A program made the translations under genes and the position numbers. Below the pieces are notes generated by a model, which was given only the letters and a program-made list of their open reading frames with translations, was not told the DNA's origin and searched no databases. 64,000 nucleotides of DNA from Microcaldota archaeon (GTDB taxonomy: Archaea; Micrarchaeota; Micrarchaeia; Anstonellales; Bilamarchaeaceae), in contig JACRGD010000007.1 in the NCBI GenBank assembly GCA_016212525.1, positions 198,863 through 262,862 on the forward strand, read 5' to 3'. Each line of letters opens with the position of its first letter. Within the stretch, counting starts at the first letter, position 1. Below, one piece after another: positions 60,178-64,000 of the stretch.

Positions 60178-61547
60178 AAATCTAACCTTGATTTCTTGAG
60201 GAATTCCACATCGTTCTTATAGAAGGACCTTATATCTTCAAGACCCAGACTGAGCATTAATGGACGCTCAAGACTAAGTCCCCAGGCCAAAACAGGATAG
60301 ACACCAGCTAGCGGAATGCTGACTTCTGGCCTAAAGATACCTGCGCCGCCTAATTCGAGCCATTGTTTTCTTGGTTCGAAATAAACTTCAATTTCCAGAC
60401 TCGGTTCAGTGTAGGGGAAGAAACTTGGCCTAAATCGGATTTTTTCAAAGCCCAGTTTTCGATAGAATTCTTTTAGGATACCAAGAAGATCGGTGAACGT
60501 TGCGCCTTCCCAGGCTATTATACCCTCGACCTGATGAAATTCTGCGAGGTGTTTGTAATCAGTGGCTTCATTTCTAAAGACCCGGCCCACGGCAAAATAT
60601 TTTCTGGGCTTTTTATCCTTTGCCTCGGAAAGGTAGCGGGCCGAGAGGGCAGTTGTATGAGTTCGAAGAACCATTTTTGTGGCTTCTTTTTCACTCCATT
60701 GATATTTCCAACCCTCTTCATGGGCATTCTTGATTCGCTCGACCAGTTTCCGGTCATTTGGAAGCGGCATCGAACCATTTAGATAGAAAGTATCTGCCAG
60801 CTCACGTGCCGGATGGTCCTGGGGTTGGAAAAGGGCATCGAAATTCCAGAACGAACTTTCGACAATATCCCCTTCCATTTCTTCAAAGCCAAGTTCGGAC
60901 ATAATTTTGCGGATTTTTTCTGAAAGGGCAGAAATCGGATGCGCCTTTGCAACAGGAGCATCAGCAGCAGGAGCAGAGATGTCAAATTCATCTGCGGGTT
61001 CTTCCATTGTTTTTCCAGTAAAGGAAACTGAAGTAAATGCCTTGTTTTCAAGTTCTATTAATTCGTATTTTCTAAGCTCATTACAGATAGCAAGATCAGA
61101 ATCAACAGGAGAATATGCTTTAGGTTCAGATGCAACCAAACGGGCAACACGAAGCAAGGATGAAAGTTCTCCTTGGACCACATCGCTTGGCTTTGCTGGG
61201 AGTAGTTTTCCCCCAGAACCAACACTCACGAATTTTCGATCTTTTGCCCATTTGAAATAAGGCTGTTCCTCAGGAGTAAGATCTGAAATGCTCATACCGT
61301 TTTCGGCCTTAATAAAAATGAGATATGGGGGCAAAGTATCGTCTTTGAGATAGCCTGCGAGTTTGGAGGTTGCATTCCAACGGGACCCAGATGACTGAGA
61401 CGTAGTTACATATCCCCCAGCTTTTAGAGATTCGATAGCACGCCGAACCGTATCAGGCGAGAGATTGAGCGCCTGAGCAATGGCATCAATAGTAGCAGTT
61501 TTATTCTTAGAAACGAACTGATAAATTTCCCATTCTCCTTTGTACAT
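60174..61547 (-). CDS. pheS: Phenylalanyl-tRNA synthetase alpha subunit
   Basis: 457 residues. The N-terminus is a winged-helix tRNA-binding part (ATIDAIAQALNLSPDTVRRA). The class II catalytic core follows: VLRTHTTALSARYL, motif 2 KYFAVGRVFRNEATDYKHLA, then FRPSFFPYTEPSLEIEVYF and the motif 3 region LELGGAGIFRPEV and WGLSLERPLML. It charges tRNA-Phe together with PheT, which is not in this window. Its ends are coupled with membrane-protein genes on both sides (directly adjacent upstream, 4-bp overlap downstream), an unusual operon context. Confidence 0.95.
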   Translation of the reverse strand: MYKGEWEIYQFVSKNKTATIDAIAQALNLSPDTVRRAIESLKAGGYVTTSQSSGSRWNATSKLAGYLKDDTLPPYLIFIKAENGMSISDLTPEEQPYFKWAKDRKFVSVGSGGKLLPAKPSDVVQGELSSLLRVARLVASEPKAYSPVDSDLAICNELRKYELIELENKAFTSVSFTGKTMEEPADEFDISAPAADAPVAKAHPISALSEKIRKIMSELGFEEMEGDIVESSFWNFDALFQPQDHPARELADTFYLNGSMPLPNDRKLVERIKNAHEEGWKYQWSEKEATKMVLRTHTTALSARYLSEAKDKKPRKYFAVGRVFRNEATDYKHLAEFHQVEGIIAWEGATFTDLLGILKEFYRKLGFEKIRFRPSFFPYTEPSLEIEVYFEPRKQWLELGGAGIFRPEVSIPLAGVYPVLAWGLSLERPLMLSLGLEDIRSFYKNDVEFLKKSRLDL

Positions 61548-62354
61548 TTATTCTCCTCCTTTACGTTTAGAAGTAGCTATGTAAAGCGAAGAAACTAAAA
61601 CCATTACAATTAGACCGATTATCCAGATTCCGGATGGACCGGTAATTGTAGAACCGATAAATCGCATGTTTTGAGAGAAGAAATCTGCAACTTCCTTGTC
61701 CAGATTGTCTTCGACCTCAAAAAGAAGTGAATATTTGACAAGAACGATGTCGTTCCAGGTTAAAGAAGATGGATCGGTTGGCTTTGGATTAACATCAGTT
61801 ATGACGGCGTTCTGAGGCAGCTCAAAGGTCAAAAAAACCTTGTTTTCAAGAAGTAAATTATCACCACTAGAGACAAATGAAAGAGAAGAGGGATTTAGCA
61901 AGTATCTCCTGGTTCTTGGTTTGTAGGTGTAAGTAGTAAAAAGACCAGTGCCAGGGATAGGGCGATCGGATTCATTTTCCAGAACAAGAGGAGTTACCTC
62001 ATAATCTAGAATCAGTTCACCATGACAGATACCCTGAAGCGTATTGCAACGGGTTCGGGGCTGGGGACGAAGACGAAAATCCCGGATATTTACTTTTGCC
62101 AGGTTCACATGAAATTTAATATCGTTAAGATTGGTTGAATTGTACCAGTAGGCCAGATCGTTCTTACTAATGGCACTATCATAAAGAGAGTACGAATAAT
62201 TTCCCAAAACCGCGAATTTTATACTCTCATGGACACGGGCACTTCCGTCTTCCTGAATATTATTCACAATAACATCGGCACGTTCTAGTATGAATTGTGC
62301 ACTTGAGAGTGAAATTAGAAAGAGCAATAGAGTTGCGATAAGGCCCTTATTCAT
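61548..62354 (-). CDS. Exported membrane-anchored protein of unknown function
   Basis: 268 residues. A signal peptide (KGLIATLLLFLISLSSAQ, cleavage near 19) is followed by an extracytoplasmic beta-rich domain: ADVIVNNIQEDGSARVHESI resembles the first strands of DUF2207-like exodomains. A C-terminal helix (GIWIIGLIVMVLVSSLYI) and a short basic tail anchor it. Two cysteines (RCNTLQGIC) may form a disulfide. First gene of the operon; pheS begins directly at its stop. The DUF2207-like reading is tentative. Confidence 0.6.
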   Translation of the reverse strand: MNKGLIATLLLFLISLSSAQFILERADVIVNNIQEDGSARVHESIKFAVLGNYSYSLYDSAISKNDLAYWYNSTNLNDIKFHVNLAKVNIRDFRLRPQPRTRCNTLQGICHGELILDYEVTPLVLENESDRPIPGTGLFTTYTYKPRTRRYLLNPSSLSFVSSGDNLLLENKVFLTFELPQNAVITDVNPKPTDPSSLTWNDIVLVKYSLLFEVEDNLDKEVADFFSQNMRFIGSTITGPSGIWIIGLIVMVLVSSLYIATSKRKGGE

Positions 62355-62479
62355 GAGAATTTCTCAGAATGAAAATATATAAATGAACGGGTTTGGATTA
62401 CAAAGAAGCATATCGGCGGATGTCGAATCGCAATCCGAATGCTTTAATAAGACATTTTGACAAGCAACAATTGATAATC

Positions 62480-62881
62480 ATGAGACAATCCATTCCATTA
62501 ACCTGGAGACGAATTCCTGAACGATACAGAATACTTGGAGTCAAGTGCGACACCTGCAAGACAACGTACTTCCCAAAGAGAAATGTTTGCCCGACCTGTC
62601 GAAGAAAGGGAAAATTAAATGAGATCAAATTCGCAGGAAAGGGAAAGGTCATATCATTTACAGAAGTTTCTGCACCGCCAGAAGGATTTGAAGATCAGAC
62701 ACCATATGTTTTGGCAATAATCGAACTGGACGAGGGGGCACGACTTACAGCACAGATCGTAGATGCCCGTGGAACTGACGTGAAGATAGGCTCGAAAGTT
62801 GAGAAGGTCTTTAGAAAGATTCAGAGTGAAGATCCAGAAGGACTCATTCACTACGGATTTAAGTTCAAACTTGTTGGCTAG
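62480..62881 (+). CDS. DUF35 (zinc ribbon + OB fold) acyl-CoA-associated protein
   Basis: 133 residues from ATG 62480; the open frame begins earlier at a TTG, but CTTTAATAAG lies ~35 nt before this ATG and homologs start near SIPLTWRRIPERYR. A rubredoxin-like zinc ribbon (CDTCKTTYFPKRNVCPTC) is followed by the OB fold (GKGKVISFTEVSAPPEGFED, YVLAIIELDEGARLTAQIVD). In archaea such proteins bridge acetoacetyl-CoA thiolase and HMG-CoA synthase. HMG-CoA synthase is 21 kb away in this window, whereas these genes are commonly clustered. Confidence 0.9.
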   Translation: MRQSIPLTWRRIPERYRILGVKCDTCKTTYFPKRNVCPTCRRKGKLNEIKFAGKGKVISFTEVSAPPEGFEDQTPYVLAIIELDEGARLTAQIVDARGTDVKIGSKVEKVFRKIQSEDPEGLIHYGFKFKLVG

Positions 62882-62957
62882 CCAGATTATCAGTCTTATT
62901 TTTTTATTAGTTTGATTAGTAGCTAACGAAAATTAATCGGAGCAATTTAGATCGGGT

Positions 62958-63938
62958 TCATGTTGCTCTCTCAAACCGGGCACAAACGGCAAAGGGTTTT
63001 TCAACTCCCTCGGACATTTTACCATAATCAAAACCAGAAGTTAGAACAAAACGTTTATCTACAAAAGAAACAAGGTCTCGATACTCAAGAATCTTTGGTC
63101 TGCGCTCTAGTACGGGTGCCGCGGCCTCACTAGTCAAAACAAATTGCCTCAGAAGATCTTCAAGGTAGTTAATTGCAAACGGCCTCGATAGTTCACCTGC
63201 TGCAGATCTTTGCAAGAACATTACGGCCAAATGTGCATTTGATCTTCTGCTCCCGTCAGGCACTATTTCATTAGTCCCATTAGAACAGACCACTCTAGGA
63301 TCATAATTCGGACGTTTGTTTGGATTATCATATATTCGTACTATTCCTTTATCTAAACGCTCTGCTGCCTCGAGCAAATTTCCAGCATCTTCTGCACTAA
63401 GGTTCTTTAGTATGTCAATAATTAGTTCTATCATTTCTCCGCATCTTGCAAGGTCTACGACAATTGGTGAGTGATTAGAGTGGCAAATCAGAAGAATCTC
63501 TTCTCCAGGTAAAAGTTGATTGGCTGCTTGTGCGGTGGACCTGCCAATATCAGTGTATTCTATTGAAAATGGATAAATGAGCATTGTCCTACCATTATTC
63601 CTATCAAATAACCCTCCCGGAAGGGACTCTTCCATATCGCCTTGAAAAAAAGGGCAAAATACTTCAAACTCTCCCATTTCTCTTATATCAAGTACGCTCG
63701 CAGTTAGACCCACTCTAAAAAGATGAGATCTTAATGCCCCTCTAAATCCCCCTACGATTCCTACGTGTCCGACAGAAGCCGAAATGAGACCCTTCACTTT
63801 TTCCATCAGAACCGGGTGAGCCGAATAGGGAAAAACTGAATCTGCTCCTTCAAGAGGGAGAAGCTGCCAGGCTGCCTTAGCGCTTGCGGGCAACGGGGGT
63901 TTTGAGTTTCTCGAATGAATTGTGTGAACTAAAGACAT
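62958..63938 (-). CDS. Hypothetical protein with a possible Rossmann-like centre
   Basis: 326 residues. Around 75-110 the order HVGIVGGFRGALRSHLF, then ASVLDIREMGE and FFQGDMEESLP recalls motifs I to III of class I methyltransferases. GEEILLICHSN could be the later strand. The glycine motif is unusual and the catalytic region is not recognisable, so this is a weak suggestion. No signal peptide or membrane helix. The gene is convergent with the DUF35 gene (T-rich 76-bp gap with a T7 run) and has an ACTATATAC box directly before the ATG. Confidence 0.45.
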   Translation of the reverse strand: MSLVHTIHSRNSKPPLPASAKAAWQLLPLEGADSVFPYSAHPVLMEKVKGLISASVGHVGIVGGFRGALRSHLFRVGLTASVLDIREMGEFEVFCPFFQGDMEESLPGGLFDRNNGRTMLIYPFSIEYTDIGRSTAQAANQLLPGEEILLICHSNHSPIVVDLARCGEMIELIIDILKNLSAEDAGNLLEAAERLDKGIVRIYDNPNKRPNYDPRVVCSNGTNEIVPDGSRRSNAHLAVMFLQRSAAGELSRPFAINYLEDLLRQFVLTSEAAAPVLERRPKILEYRDLVSFVDKRFVLTSGFDYGKMSEGVEKPFAVCARFERAT

Positions 63939-64000
63939 ATGTATATAGTTAATCCACAGTTAAACATAAAATACAATCTGTCAGCGGGTGACTTTTACCT

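Noticed and set aside
1..64000. tRNA, rRNA, CRISPR arrays, insertion sequences
   Set aside because: I looked for T-loop-like motifs in spacers, direct repeats with regular spacing, and transposase motifs, and saw none. A tRNAscan or CRISPR search could still reveal something missed by eye.

Overview
The window is a gene-dense archaeal chromosome segment with about 60 protein genes and no rRNA or tRNA gene that I could find. The archaeal assignment rests on ether-lipid genes (geranylgeranyl reductase, GGGP synthase), RNA polymerase subunit K, Pus10, NurA, archaeal-type ProS and PheS, DtdA, an archaeal-type HMG-CoA synthase, SecD/SecF, and TATA-like boxes centred about 25-30 nt upstream of start codons, which suggests mostly leaderless mRNAs. 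Very short spacers, many lineage-specific proteins and a bacterial-type GyrA point to a DPANN-like lineage (Micrarchaeota or Diapherotrites-like). That placement is inference and not proven by the sequence.

Layout. 0-6.6 kb: two ether-lipid enzymes on the + strand flank two related minus-strand multi-helix-turn-helix proteins, one carrying a decayed sigma-54-activator-like AAA+ domain. 6.8-10.5 kb: a processive family-2 glycosyltransferase, a peroxiredoxin-KaiC fusion just upstream of it, and a CDF metal transporter. 10.8-15.3 kb: pyrE, Pus10, a CsaA-like tRNA-binding protein, a tandem Lrp regulator and a PIN-domain relic. 15.4-19.3 kb: a very large PilT/VirB11-type ATPase with small unknown proteins. 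19.4-24 kb: secD, secF and divergent pyrG. 24-29.4 kb: a Ser/Pro-rich secreted protein, a RecJ-like DHH enzyme, a small gene split by a frameshift at a T-run, a DUF350 protein and a five-module repeat protein. 29.4-36.7 kb: proS, a broken asparaginase-like gene, an MFS transporter, DUF1398, MscS, a zinc-ribbon protein, NurA, Dcd and an anchored exoprotein. 36.8-42.4 kb: rpoK, a HEAT/OB protein, a class V aminotransferase, HMG-CoA synthase and a Nudix protein. 42.5-47.7 kb: gyrA, an Mrp-like ATPase, DtdA, a dolichol-kinase-like protein and a PAP2 phosphatase. 47.7-51.7 kb: an ATPase/membrane-platform pair for a pilus or secretion system. 51.8-56.8 kb: a sugar-nucleotide and glycosyltransfer cluster. 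56.9-62.4 kb: an operon of membrane-anchored exoproteins containing pheS. 62.4-64 kb: a DUF35 acyl-CoA-binding-type protein and an unknown protein.

Several themes link the genes. Isoprenoid and lipid supply is represented by HMG-CoA synthase, DUF35, GGGP synthase, geranylgeranyl reductase, and the polyprenol kinase and phosphatase. Surface glycosylation appears as UDP-sugar dehydrogenase, epimerase, DPM-like GT2, a GT-C-like protein and the cellulose-synthase-like GT2. Protein export and surface assembly is served by SecDF and two unrelated secretion ATPases. Many minus-strand unknown proteins are rich in Ser, Leu, Ala and Val because the + strand appears purine-rich even where genes lie on the minus strand. 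The most unusual items are the peroxiredoxin-KaiC fusion, the sigma-54-activator-like relic with several HTH-like modules, the T TTT TTA slip-site frameshift, and three perfect or near-perfect inverted repeats at promoters or gene ends.
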